Made by a program: the position numbers and the translations under genes. A stretch of 32,016 nt of DNA, taken from positions 1 to 32,016 of the forward strand of contig JAGFIQ010000051.1 of assembly GCA_024103495.1 (NCBI GenBank), read 5' to 3'. Shown here piece by piece: positions 15,007-23,123 of this stretch. Each line of letters opens with the position of its first letter. The stretch's first letter is position 1. This DNA is from Aridibacter famidurans. GTDB taxonomy: Bacteria > Acidobacteriota > Blastocatellia > Pyrinomonadales > Pyrinomonadaceae. The notes beneath the pieces were generated by a model. The model had not been told where the DNA came from. It did not search any database and saw nothing but the letters and a program-made list of their open reading frames with translations.

Positions 15007-17967
15007 CTACCAGCGGAACCTTGCCTGGAGTTCCACAGTTCGGTTTCCGCCGCCGCCACCGCCGAAGCGACCGAAGCCGCCTGCCGTGCTCGTGGACTGT
15101 CCGAAGAGCGACGAACTGAGGTTGCCAACAGGAGTGCTCTCATTGGTAGTGTTGAGGAGGTTGTTAACCCTTACGCCGAGCGTCAGATTGTACTTGCCAC
15201 GCTCGTTTCCTCCGAAGAAGCCTCCGCGCATTCCGCCGCCGCGCCCGCCGCGTCCCATGCCCGGGATACCTCCGCCGCCAGGACCGCCCTGTCCGCCGGC
15301 ATTGCTCTCACCGCCGCCGAAGCTGAAGGTGCGGTCGATACCAAGGTTGACCGTGAAGAACGAAGGTCCGCGGCCGTAGTTCCTGGGGAGCGTTGCATCC
15401 GCGGAATACCCGGAAACGTCGCACCACGATGCGGTCAGGCCAAGGGCGTCGCAGCGCGCCGCGAGTTCTCCGAACGTCGGACGGTCGTTGAAGATCGAGT
15501 CACCGTTCGAGTCTATGCCCGACGTGATGTCGAACGGGCTGCCTGAACGGGCGATTTTGAACGGCCTGAGGCTGATCCCGAACGGAACGTTCACCGAACC
15601 GCCCATAAAGAACGTGTGCCTCGTGTCGAAGCTCGAGTTGCTGTACTCGTCGGAGATATCGTAGCTGTACGCCGGAAATCCGCCGTCAGAGTTGCTCTTC
15701 GAATTCGCCAGGATGTAGTTGCTGAACAGCGTAAGGCCCTGGCTGAAAAAGGTCCTAAAGCTGAAGATCAGCCGTTGGCTGTTCGAATAGCCGCTCGATT
15801 CGTACTGGTAGATGTTCCCCGTCGTCGGATCGGGCCTGAGCGCCGCAAGCGCCACCGGGTCACCTACCGGGCAGTCGAACCCAGGAGGGCAGACCGGAGC
15901 GTTGATATTCCTCGATCGGATCGTGTGCAGATCGCGCGCGGTCACGTAATAGACCGAAACCGTAGAATTGCCGGGAAGCTGCCTTTCCACGCTGAATGCG
16001 CCCTGGATCGTATACGGCGCCTGAAGCTCGGGCGAGATGATCCTGGGGATGCTCGACAAAGGAGATACCAGCGCCAACTGATCGGCGGTCGGGACGTTCG
16101 TGACGCCGTCAAGCGTGAACACGGGCTGCGCGAGAAGCGGATTACCGAGCCCGATGATGTACTGCTGTTGTCTCGTACCGTCCAGGCGAAGCGCCTGAAG
16201 GGCGAGATTCTCGCTGAACCTGTTGTAGAAGATCCCGAATCCGCCGCGGAACACGGTCTTCGGTGTTCCCTGCCCGCCTGCGCCCGGGGAATACGCGAAG
16301 CTGAACCTCGGAGCGAAGTTCATTTTGTCCGAGATGTTCGTCTGGTTCTCATAGCGAAGGCCAAAGCTGAGCGTCAGCCCCGGATTCACGCGCCAGTCGT
16401 CCGTGATGAACGCGCCGACCTCGTACTGCGAGATGTCAGCAAGCGGATTGCCGGTCGTGATGCTGAACTGGTTCGGGTTGTAGCGCGGATCGGGATTTCC
16501 AAGCAGCTTCTGCCTGTACTGCTCGATCGAGCTCACGAAGAAGTCGTCGCTGGTATCGCCCGGCGTGCCGTTATCGTTAAGGAATCCGGCGAACGTGAAC
16601 GTTCCTCCGTAGTTGGACTCGGTCCTGTCCTCGAGCGATGTGCCCCGTAGACGCACACCGAACTTGATCGCATGCTGCGAATCCCTTCCGAGCGCAGTCG
16701 TCGTGTAGTTCTGAAGCTCCCAGGATCTTTCCTTATCGTAATTCAGGCCGATCGAGGAACCGCCGCCTACGAAAGCTCCCGAGACATTGATCGCAGGGAT
16801 CGTATTATCGCCGAGTTGCTCGCTGCTCTCGTCGCGGAACTGGAACCGTGTCTCGTTAACGGTCTTGGCGTTCAATATCGCGGTTTCCGTCACCTGGAAC
16901 GTATGTTCGGTATTCTCCGACTCTGTTCCCCTGGTTGGGAGCGAGAATCCTCCGATACCCTGGTTCTCGGCCGTACGGCGCTCGAACTCGTAGCGGAAGA
17001 CGAGCGTGTTGTTTTGATTGATCGCGTAATCAAACCTGGGACCTATCGAAAACCTGCGGCTCGGGATCGTGAATTCCTGCTGAAAAGGAACCGCGTTAAA
17101 GTTGCTGTCGATGACAGTGGCATTGACGATCGAACCGTTATCGATCCGGCGGTTGTCGATGTTCACGAAGAACGAAGCCTTTTTGTCGATAACAGGACCG
17201 CTGATGTTGCCGCCGTAGAACATACGCGTGCTGTCCGCCTTGTTTTCGGCGAAAGGGTTGCGCGTGTTCAGAAAGTCGTCGTTGAAATTGAAGAACGCCT
17301 GGCCGCGGAACTTGTCCGATCCGGGCCTTGTTAGGATCTCGATCCTTCCGAAGCCCAGCCTGTCATACTCCGCGGAAAACGGGTTCTGATTGATGCGGAT
17401 CTCGCGAATCGCTTCTTTCGGAGGAAGGTTGCCCCCCTGGAAACCGTCGATGTAGATCTGGCCGCCGTTCGGTCCGGCCGCTCCGCCGGCAAGCGCCTGA
17501 AGCGCAGCTTCGAGATCGTCCGGATCGTCGGGAAGCGCCGCGAGGTCCTCTTCCTTCAGTACCAAGGCACTGGCATTGTTCTGTGCATCGGTGCTGACCT
17601 GTCCCTCGTCGGTCACTTCGACTTCTTCCTCGACGCCCTCGACGTTGAGCATAATCGGGAATTCGTTCGGCGAGCCGCTGAAAACATCAACATCGGTCGC
17701 TTCGAACATCGCAAAATTCTCCGCAAATGCCCTGATCGTGTACCTGCCGGCCGTCAGTCCTGAGATCGAATAGACCCCAGAACCGTTCGTGACCGTCGTT
17801 TTTTCATTCCCGCCCTTGTCCACAACCGTGACCGTAGCACCGACGACCGCATCACCGACGCTGTCGGTAACCTGCCCGGTGACGGATCCGCTCTGCTGTC
17901 CGAACGAGAATCCGGCCAGGAGGGCAAGGAAGGCGAAGGTCTTCAAGTAACCAAGTGCCCTTTTCAT
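15007..17967 (-). CDS. Oar-like TonB-dependent outer membrane receptor
   Basis: A 986-residue outer membrane protein. Signal peptide 1-23 (KRALGYLKTFAFLALLAG) ends before QQ. A carboxypeptidase-regulatory-like beta-sandwich spans about 26-110 (GSVTGQVTDSVGDAVVGATVTV, SGVYSISGLTAGRYTI). A plug domain covers about 130-235, with IYIDGFQGGNLPPKEAIREI and FSAEYDRLGFGRIEI. The rest is beta-barrel, ending in the aromatic strand VELQARFRW. Two glycine-rich loops lie near the C-terminus (about 890-925 and 965-978). This domain order is typical of Oar/TonB-dependent transporter-like proteins abundant in Acidobacteriota; substrates are mostly unknown. GAGAGGA precedes the ATG. No TonB box is obvious. 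The DUF5666-like gene lies 69 bases upstream on the same strand. Confidence 0.93.
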   Translation of the reverse strand: MKRALGYLKTFAFLALLAGFSFGQQSGSVTGQVTDSVGDAVVGATVTVVDKGGNEKTTVTNGSGVYSISGLTAGRYTIRAFAENFAMFEATDVDVFSGSPNEFPIMLNVEGVEEEVEVTDEGQVSTDAQNNASALVLKEEDLAALPDDPDDLEAALQALAGGAAGPNGGQIYIDGFQGGNLPPKEAIREIRINQNPFSAEYDRLGFGRIEILTRPGSDKFRGQAFFNFNDDFLNTRNPFAENKADSTRMFYGGNISGPVIDKKASFFVNIDNRRIDNGSIVNATVIDSNFNAVPFQQEFTIPSRRFSIGPRFDYAINQNNTLVFRYEFERRTAENQGIGGFSLPTRGTESENTEHTFQVTETAILNAKTVNETRFQFRDESSEQLGDNTIPAINVSGAFVGGGSSIGLNYDKERSWELQNYTTTALGRDSQHAIKFGVRLRGTSLEDRTESNYGGTFTFAGFLNDNGTPGDTSDDFFVSSIEQYRQKLLGNPDPRYNPNQFSITTGNPLADISQYEVGAFITDDWRVNPGLTLSFGLRYENQTNISDKMNFAPRFSFAYSPGAGGQGTPKTVFRGGFGIFYNRFSENLALQALRLDGTRQQQYIIGLGNPLLAQPVFTLDGVTNVPTADQLALVSPLSSIPRIISPELQAPYTIQGAFSVERQLPGNSTVSVYYVTARDLHTIRSRNINAPVCPPGFDCPVGDPVALAALRPDPTTGNIYQYESSGYSNSQRLIFSFRTFFSQGLTLFSNYILANSKSNSDGGFPAYSYDISDEYSNSSFDTRHTFFMGGSVNVPFGISLRPFKIARSGSPFDITSGIDSNGDSIFNDRPTFGELAARCDALGLTASWCDVSGYSADATLPRNYGRGPSFFTVNLGIDRTFSFGGGESNAGGQGGPGGGGIPGMGRGGRGGGMRGGFFGGNERGKYNLTLGVRVNNLLNTTNESTPVGNLSSSLFGQSTSTAGGFGRFGGGGGGNRTVELQARFRW

Positions 17968-18036
17968 TTCTATTAATCCTCTCAGTTATTAAATTTCGAC
18001 GGCCGAAGCGCGGCCGGGTATAAATGATCTTCGGTA

Positions 18037-19209
18037 CTAGAACTCGACGCTGTCGAGTCCCGGTATATTCAGGCTTCCGGAAACACCGCGGCCCCTCTGG
18101 GCGCCGGCGGCCATCTGGGCAATTCTTATAAAAGGTTCAACGCCGGCAAGGAGCTTGATGGCGGTCAGACGGCCCGGATCTTTGCCCTTCGGGCTCGAGA
18201 CAGCGATCATATCGCCGGGCTTTAGATCCGCCACGGTGATCGTCGGGAACCGGTTCAACATCTCGTTGAGGTCCATACGCCCGCCCGGTCTTCCCTGGCC
18301 GCCCTGCCCTTCGCCGCCCGCCGGCCTCGCCTGCCCGCCGCCCGGTCGTGCCTGACCGCCGGCGCCCATCATCGCCTGAAATCCTGCGAGACGCTGCGCG
18401 GCTTCCTCGGGAAACTTCTTCAGAAGCGACGATGAATTTACCGCGATGACCAGGTCCGCTTCGTTCACGAGATCTGTAATGGTGACCTCGTTCTTTTCAG
18501 GATCGACCGACTTCACGGTGCCGGCAACGGTCTGAAATGCGCCGGTGATGATCTCTTCAGCAGCGAACGTGTTCGCCTCGGCGTTCCTGTCGCCAAGCGC
18601 CTGGATCATGTCGCCTGCCTCTATGTCAGCAAGCCCGCTTGGCACCGCGTCGCTGTATCTGGGCGAATCCGGAGAATATCGAAGGAACTTCGCTCCATCT
18701 TTGGCGGAAACGGTCAGGTTCGTTGCCGCTCCGGTGATGCCGCGCATCTCGACCGTGATCGTTCTGGCGGCCTGATCGACTTCCGTGACCCTTCCGGCGA
18801 TGCCGCGACGCTGCCACTCTGCACGCTGCTTCGCCTGCTGGGCCGCAATATCGGATCCCTTGACCAGATAAACCCCGGTCGTGACGATCGATTTCTTGTC
18901 GGCCGAAACCTGTCCCGTCAAAAGAACCCTGTCCCCGACGCTCAGCTCTTCAAGGCTGGAATCCGTCGCAGCTTTGAGGCTCAGGTTGTCGGGAGGAAGT
19001 TTTTTGAACTTGGTCGTGGACACAAGGATCGAATCGATGACCCCGTCCTTCGTCTCCACGACTATTTTCTCAGAACCCTTGACCTTGACTACTCCGAGAG
19101 CGAGGTTTCCCTGGATACCTATGTCGGGAAGCCCGTTCTGGGCGCTGACCGCCGAAACACCGATCGCGACCAGCGCGAAAACGGCGGAGAAAAGCTTGGT
19201 AATGCGCAT
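18037..19209 (-). CDS. exported DUF5666-like repeat protein
   Basis: A 390-residue precursor with signal peptide 1-23 ending VSA before Q24. The mature part holds several small beta-barrel-like repeats: LGVVKVKGSEKIVVETKDG (about 38-56), GIAGRVTEVDQAARTITVEM (about 135-155), and VAGTVKSVDPEKNEVTITD (about 228-246), each followed by a vGD or pGD turn (SVGDRVLLTG, EAGDMIQALG, KPGDMIAVSS). This is the pattern of DUF5666/OB-like modules. A glycine/arginine/proline-rich low-complexity linker (GGQARPGGGQARPAGG and following) lies at about 280-310. Function is unknown. It sits between the sigma-factor group and the large receptor on one strand, and both neighbours downstream share glycine-rich segments, suggesting a cell-envelope role (inference). 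Confidence 0.8.
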   Translation of the reverse strand: MRITKLFSAVFALVAIGVSAVSAQNGLPDIGIQGNLALGVVKVKGSEKIVVETKDGVIDSILVSTTKFKKLPPDNLSLKAATDSSLEELSVGDRVLLTGQVSADKKSIVTTGVYLVKGSDIAAQQAKQRAEWQRRGIAGRVTEVDQAARTITVEMRGITGAATNLTVSAKDGAKFLRYSPDSPRYSDAVPSGLADIEAGDMIQALGDRNAEANTFAAEEIITGAFQTVAGTVKSVDPEKNEVTITDLVNEADLVIAVNSSSLLKKFPEEAAQRLAGFQAMMGAGGQARPGGGQARPAGGEGQGGQGRPGGRMDLNEMLNRFPTITVADLKPGDMIAVSSPKGKDPGRLTAIKLLAGVEPFIRIAQMAAGAQRGRGVSGSLNIPGLDSVEF

Positions 19210-19320
19210 TACTTGTATAAGCCCCTTTTTAAGGAATGAATACTTGCGGCTGCTGCCGCGAAATTATCCGGTAGAACAAACATCGATTCTACTTAACGGA
19301 ATTGCCGACTTGTGTAAAGA

Positions 19321-19348
19321 TTTGTAAACCCCTGTGAAGTAAGGTCAA
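19321..19348 (-). promoter_or_regulatory. candidate promoter of the DUF5666-like gene
   Basis: On the minus strand TTGACC (19343-19348) and TACAAA (19321-19326) are 16 bases apart. Transcription would run into the DUF5666-like gene through a leader of about 100 bases that contains the hairpin GCGGC-TGCT-GCCGC (19246-19259). Confidence 0.4.
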
Positions 19349-19364
19349 TAGGGTTCTTCGGGTA

Positions 19365-20333
19365 TCACACGCCCCGGGCATCTTCCCAGACGGCACCTCG
19401 CGACCGAGCTGTGAACACGAGGCCGAGGCTTGCGGTGAAGAGCGCAAAAAGCGCGGCGGTCCAGAGGTAAGGGATCGAGAGAAGCACGGTCCACGCAAAC
19501 GCGCCGACCAGGAGCGAAACGGTTTCAGACGGCTTGCGGGAAGTGAAGCGGCCGATCAGGAACCGGCCTGTGCCGGCCTGCAGGACGACCCTTCCGAAAA
19601 CGTAGGCCAGCATAACCAGAACGAATGCCATCAGCCCGATGATCCCGCTAACAAAGCCCGGCAGAAACCCAAGCGAGAGCATTACGCCGAGTGTAATCAC
19701 GATAAAGCTCAGGCCGCCGATACCGAAAACTTTTAAAGGCGAGAGCCGGATCCTTGCAGACGCGCGGCCGACGGCACCGGGAGTCAAAAATGACACCACG
19801 ACGGCGATCCCGAACCAGAAGAAGAGCGAAAGCAGCCTCTGAACCAGAAATGACACTGAAAATTCGGGGGCGAACAACCTGCTCGGTTCTTGAGCGATAT
19901 TCCTGAGTTCCTCTTCGTAACCCGCGTAGACGACCGTTTCCTTCCCGTCCGCACGCAAAGGCTCATCGGCTTCCGGCTGATACGAGCCGCCGAAGACGAT
20001 CACGTCGCCGCCTATGTACGCGTCCTTCTTTTGATAGACCGTCCCTCCGATCGTCGCCACTTCTTCGGCGACCCTGCCTTCGACGATCACGTCGCCGCCG
20101 AAAGAGAGCACGCCTTTTACACGGTTCTTGACGATCACCGTTTTGCCGAACGCGAAAACCTCCATCTCCGGGGCGTCCTCGACGACCAGCGTCTTTGTGT
20201 CAGGTTCTGAGAGAGTGGTCTGCGCCCATATCGCAGCGGAAAGACAAAGGAATATCAGGACCGCAACCGAGGCCCGTACGAGTGCGCCCCTGTGGAAACA
20301 GGTTTGGGGGATGATTGCATTACAGATCGTCAC
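19365..20333 (-). CDS. membrane protein with polymer-forming (bactofilin-like) N-terminal region
   Basis: A 322-residue protein with a signal peptide ending IWA before Q38. A short beta-helical stretch at about 52-110 carries repeated V-x-G units (EVFAFGKTVIV, GVLSFGGDVIVEGRV, EVATIGGTVYQ, YIGGDVIVFGGSY), as in polymer-forming cytoskeletal/bactofilin-like domains. Four or more membrane spans fill about 165-320. Start is GTG at 20333, overlapping the anti-sigma stop (GTGA), so it is translationally coupled and probably belongs to the same regulatory unit. Known anti-sigma operons often add a membrane protein of this kind, but its role is not established. It might assist signal sensing or be an envelope-stress target. 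Confidence 0.82.
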   Translation of the reverse strand: MTICNAIIPQTCFHRGALVRASVAVLIFLCLSAAIWAQTTLSEPDTKTLVVEDAPEMEVFAFGKTVIVKNRVKGVLSFGGDVIVEGRVAEEVATIGGTVYQKKDAYIGGDVIVFGGSYQPEADEPLRADGKETVVYAGYEEELRNIAQEPSRLFAPEFSVSFLVQRLLSLFFWFGIAVVVSFLTPGAVGRASARIRLSPLKVFGIGGLSFIVITLGVMLSLGFLPGFVSGIIGLMAFVLVMLAYVFGRVVLQAGTGRFLIGRFTSRKPSETVSLLVGAFAWTVLLSIPYLWTAALFALFTASLGLVFTARSRGAVWEDARGV

Positions 20334-20920
20334 GCTTTCGAGCCACGATTATATCGAACGATCATCCTCGAAAGGGCGACCGACGACAGGGTGAAGAACA
20401 GCAACGAGGCCGCTGCCGACACTAACGAATTGTAAACGACGCCGTGCCCTATGTACCTGAGAACCACGCCGATCCCGGTTCCGATCTCGAAAACGAGGTG
20501 GACCAGGAATCCCGCCACGGAGAACGCCTGCATGGCGGCCTTCTGAGAGGCGTCATACGCAACCGAGCCCGCTTCCGTACCAAGGCTCACCGTCACGAGC
20601 AGAAGTAGAAACGCGCAAACGAACACCGCACGGAACCTCTCCGAAGGATTTCGGATCCCCGACACGCTGCTCTCCGCGTTAACTGTGACTATCTTTGCGA
20701 AGTTGGCGGGCACTTCCCTGGACGCAGGGCCGTCGGTCAAAGCCGAATCCAGCGCCGAAAGCATGCGCTTTTGAAGATCGAATTCACTGAGGCAATTGGT
20801 GCAGACCGAGAAGTGCCGTTCGATGCGGATCTCTTCCGACGGCGATAGCTCTCCGTCGAGATATGCGGCGATATCGAAGTTCGCGCAATCTGCTCCTGAT
20901 TTGCGGGCATCAGGTCTCAT
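20330..20920 (-). CDS. zinc-finger anti-sigma factor (ZAS/zf-HC2 type)
   Basis: A 196-residue membrane-anchored protein. The cytoplasmic N-terminus has the anti-sigma zinc signature: Cys12, the helix IAAYLDGELSPSEEIRIERH with His36, then Cys40 and Cys43 in HFSVCTNC. This domain binds and holds an ECF sigma factor at the membrane. About 95-117 is a hydrophobic span, and two or three more follow in 125-190, more than the single span of a classical anti-sigma factor. It starts 19 bases after the sigma-factor gene ends and overlaps the next gene by 4 bases. The paired position makes the partnership nearly certain; the signal is unknown. Confidence 0.9.
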   Translation of the reverse strand: MRPDARKSGADCANFDIAAYLDGELSPSEEIRIERHFSVCTNCLSEFDLQKRMLSALDSALTDGPASREVPANFAKIVTVNAESSVSGIRNPSERFRAVFVCAFLLLLVTVSLGTEAGSVAYDASQKAAMQAFSVAGFLVHLVFEIGTGIGVVLRYIGHGVVYNSLVSAAASLLFFTLSSVALSRMIVRYNRGSKA

Positions 20921-20939
20921 AGATCGAAAGCCCGGCGGA

Positions 20940-21545
20940 TCAAATGCCGGTCAACCCCCTTTCGATGAACAGTTCCCTCATCATTTCCCTTGCCCGGAAG
21001 AGCCGGTTCTTGACAGTTCCGAGGGGCAGGCTCGTGATCTCGGCGATCTCGACATAACTGAGGTCTTTTCCGTGGCGAAGAACGATGAGCTCGCGATAGG
21101 CGGCAGGCAGACACTGGACAACGGATTCGATTTCCGTGCGCCATTCGCTGCGCTGCCTGTCTTCTTCAGGATTCGGTCTCTTGCTTTCCAGCTGCAGCTG
21201 GTAGGTCCCTTCGGAATTCTCCGCCTCGATGCTCTGCTCCTTACGGGAATTCCGGCGTATGTGATCGATCGCCGCGTTGTGCGCAATGCGGTATAGCCAG
21301 GTGGAGAACTTGTAGTCGGTGCTGTAGCGTTCGAGGGAATTGTAAACCTTGATGAAGACTTCCTGGGTTACGTCAAGCGAAGCGTCGTAGTCGTTGAGGA
21401 ACCGATAAACGTAACTGATTATCGGCCGCTGATAGCGTTCGACAAGCTGCTCGAAGTTCTCTTCAGCACCTTTGATCGCCCCGCTGATCAGGTCCGCGTC
21501 GCTGAAATGCTCCAATCCTTCCGCTGAAAAAGTTCTGGTCGCCAT
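20940..21545 (-). CDS. ECF (RpoE-type) RNA polymerase sigma factor
   Basis: A 201-residue sigma factor. Region 2: FEQLVERYQRPIISYVYRFL, DVTQEVFIKVYNSL, FSTWLYRIAHNAAIDHIRR. Region 4: LPAAYRELIVLRHGKDLSYVEIAEITSLPLGTVKNRLFRARE. Regions 1.1 and 3 are absent, as in all ECF factors. The linker with RKEQSIEAEN to PNPEEDRQR is the usual variable segment. It directs transcription of an envelope or stress regulon and is controlled by the anti-sigma gene 19 bases downstream. Likely targets include its own operon and perhaps the downstream DUF5666-like and receptor genes; this is inference. A housekeeping-type promoter lies upstream. Confidence 0.95.
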   Translation of the reverse strand: MATRTFSAEGLEHFSDADLISGAIKGAEENFEQLVERYQRPIISYVYRFLNDYDASLDVTQEVFIKVYNSLERYSTDYKFSTWLYRIAHNAAIDHIRRNSRKEQSIEAENSEGTYQLQLESKRPNPEEDRQRSEWRTEIESVVQCLPAAYRELIVLRHGKDLSYVEIAEITSLPLGTVKNRLFRAREMMRELFIERGLTGI

Positions 21546-21628
21546 TGTAGGAAGCTTCTACGCAATCGCTTCGGTCAAAGTTTCAGGCAGGCAGGCTCGC
21601 TTTTCGCACTCTTCCGTATGAATTTGCG

Positions 21629-21657
21629 ATTATATTTCCTTTATCTTCGTTTAAGAA
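21629..21657 (-). promoter_or_regulatory. candidate promoter of the sigma/anti-sigma operon
   Basis: On the minus strand a perfect TATAAT (21629-21634) stands 17 bases after a weak TTCTTA (21652-21657). The leader would be about 77 bases. A GAAACTT / CGTAGA pair closer to the gene (21557-21584) vaguely resembles an ECF self-regulated promoter but has short spacing. Confidence 0.4.
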
Positions 21658-21702
21658 ACCCCGCCGCGACAGCGTTCGTGGCCAAAATCGCGGATCTCTA
21701 CG

Positions 21703-21725
21703 AAAAAAGGCCCCCGAAAGGGGCC
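21703..21725 (-). terminator. rho-independent terminator of the pseudopilus operon
   Basis: On the minus strand GGCCCC-TTTC-GGGGGCC is followed by TTTTTT, 33 bases beyond the stop of the pilM-like gene. It separates the secretion/pilus genes from the sigma-factor operon. Confidence 0.85.
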
Positions 21726-21758
21726 GATCTTCCTGCGGAATTCTTGATACGGGACTCC

Positions 21759-22694
21759 CTAACGGTAACCGAAACTTGCGATGCCGGCCGGCGCCGCGAC
21801 CTCGCTGAACTTGAGAGCGCCGTTGGTGAACTCCAGCCCGATATCGGACGGCCGAAGGAGATCGATCGATTCGCCCAGTGCCTCGGCAGTTATCCCGCGA
21901 AGACGATTGTCGAACTCCCCTTCACCGACAACAAGGAACCTGGACAGCAGTCCGCCGCCTTCGGGCCCCGAATATTTGTCATTGTAGTAAACAAGAAGAC
22001 GGTAGATCTCGTCGTCGACCTCTTCATTCCGGCAGGTCACCGACCTCACAAGCGCCGGTTCCCCGTTCCTAAGCAGAAGCGCCGTGAAGCCGTTCTCCTG
22101 CGCGCTTATCAACAAAGAATCCCCGTGCGTGTGGCTCTCGACAAGCCACTTGAGCTCGCAGACGGCCTTCGGAAGGACCAGCCCGGCCCGCCATCCGAGC
22201 GATTCGAAGACAGACTCGTATTCGTCAAGCACCGAGAGCTTGATCGCCGAAGCGAAATAGCGCGCCATTCCTTCAACCGAGGGCGCAAGCTTTTCCATCG
22301 AGATCCGGAGCCGGTCCGAAGGCTCACCGAAGCTTCTCTCGGCCTTGAATTCCAGGATTTCCGCGAGTTCCTTTCTTGACGCAGGCACCTCGGACAAGGC
22401 GAGGATGGCCGTCCTTGCGGCACTGCTTGGAAGTGAAACGGACCAGTTCTTCTGACCGCGCAGACCGCATTCGGTGGTCACGCGCTCTAGCGCATCTGCA
22501 AAGCCGGCAGGATCGGGAATATTCTCCTCCGAGAAACCGGGGGTGATTACACCCTCAGGCAATTCAAGCGTCGCCGCTTGCCTGATCCCAAAGAATCCCG
22601 CGCCCCGTTTCTGCAAAACCAGGGCCGTTACAGCCCCGCTTCCGATTCCGAGCGCCGCCTTTGGATAGTGCGGCCGTATCAAGTTTTCCAACAT
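21759..22694 (-). CDS. PilM/GspL-like actin-fold assembly protein
   Basis: A 311-residue protein resembling PilM, the cytoplasmic actin-like platform protein of type IV pili and the counterpart of the GspL cytoplasmic domain. Seen: a short N-terminal helix, ALGIGSGAVTALVLQKRG (about 14-31) where PilM normally has DIGSSSVK, WSVSLPSSAARTAIL (about 84-98), an EILEFKAERSFGEP segment (about 112-125), and a late ASFGYR end. The first phosphate loop lacks the usual aspartate and the second (SLLISAQENGFTALLL) is also altered, so nucleotide binding may be lost. No membrane span exists, so it would need a PilN/GspM-like partner, which is not encoded next to it. It is last in the operon before a terminator. 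Confidence 0.75.
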   Translation of the reverse strand: MLENLIRPHYPKAALGIGSGAVTALVLQKRGAGFFGIRQAATLELPEGVITPGFSEENIPDPAGFADALERVTTECGLRGQKNWSVSLPSSAARTAILALSEVPASRKELAEILEFKAERSFGEPSDRLRISMEKLAPSVEGMARYFASAIKLSVLDEYESVFESLGWRAGLVLPKAVCELKWLVESHTHGDSLLISAQENGFTALLLRNGEPALVRSVTCRNEEVDDEIYRLLVYYNDKYSGPEGGGLLSRFLVVGEGEFDNRLRGITAEALGESIDLLRPSDIGLEFTNGALKFSEVAAPAGIASFGYR

Positions 22695-22724
22695 CTGTTT
22701 TTCCGAGCCTCCGGGCCGCGGCCT

Positions 22725-23123
22725 TTAATAATCGCTGTACTTCGTGCCGCCGGAATCTTCACCTTCGGCTAGGCTTTTCACGTCCACAAGCCCTTCTTCG
22801 GCATCGGGAGAGTTGGGATCGGGGCCCAGGATCTGGTCCCACTCGTTGGTTTCGGTTATCGGATCGACCGGGATCTCGCGGAAATAGTTAGCATCTACGA
22901 GGTCCTGAAGGCCTTGCGGTAGCCTTTCCTTGTCCGCCGAGTACTGGTCGATCGCGCGCCGCATCTGGAACAGGTTCTCTTTCAGAACCACTTCCCGGGC
23001 GTGCTGAACACTGTTGCGGTATGTAGGCACCGCTACGGAGATCAGTATCACGAGTATGAACATCGCGATCACAAGCTCGAGGAGCGAGAAACCCGCGGAT
23101 GATCCGATTCTTCTACCAGTCAC
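22725..23123 (-). CDS. type II secretion pseudopilin, GspG-like
   Basis: A 132-residue prepilin-like protein. Seen: short basic leader, cleavage site G11|F12 followed by SLLELVIAMFILVILISVAVPTY with Glu at +5. The helix continues into ENLFQMRRAIDQYSADKERLPQGLQDLVDANYFREIPVDPIT, the GspG/PulG major-pseudopilin pattern, and a variable C-terminal loop ends in KYSDY. Prepilin peptidase would cleave and methylate it, but that gene is not in the window. Its first codons overlap the end of the preceding pseudopilin gene by 11 bases. Confidence 0.92.
   Translation of the reverse strand: MTGRRIGSSAGFSLLELVIAMFILVILISVAVPTYRNSVQHAREVVLKENLFQMRRAIDQYSADKERLPQGLQDLVDANYFREIPVDPITETNEWDQILGPDPNSPDAEEGLVDVKSLAEGEDSGGTKYSDY

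Noticed and set aside
14984..15119. Short plus-strand reading frame from TTG at 15000 behind a strong AAGGAGGT-like sequence
   Set aside because: It is antisense to the conserved receptor C-terminus and encodes 39 arginine-rich residues; the purine string is better seen as part of the receptor 3' UTR.
15484..15560. Dockerin-like calcium loop (DSNGDSIFND) in the receptor as a partner for the secretin cohesin
   Set aside because: This single segment is a standard barrel-loop motif of Oar-like proteins; a dockerin needs a duplicated loop-helix, which is absent.
15616..16650. 344-codon plus-strand open frame antisense to the Oar-like receptor
   Set aside because: The receptor frame is clearly coding with signal peptide and beta-barrel pattern; the antisense product is Arg/Val/Ala-rich without motifs.
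21557..21584. ECF-type autoregulated promoter directly before the sigma gene
   Set aside because: Spacing between the GAAACTT and CGTAGA elements is about 14-15 bases and would leave almost no leader; the TATAAT box farther upstream is the better candidate.
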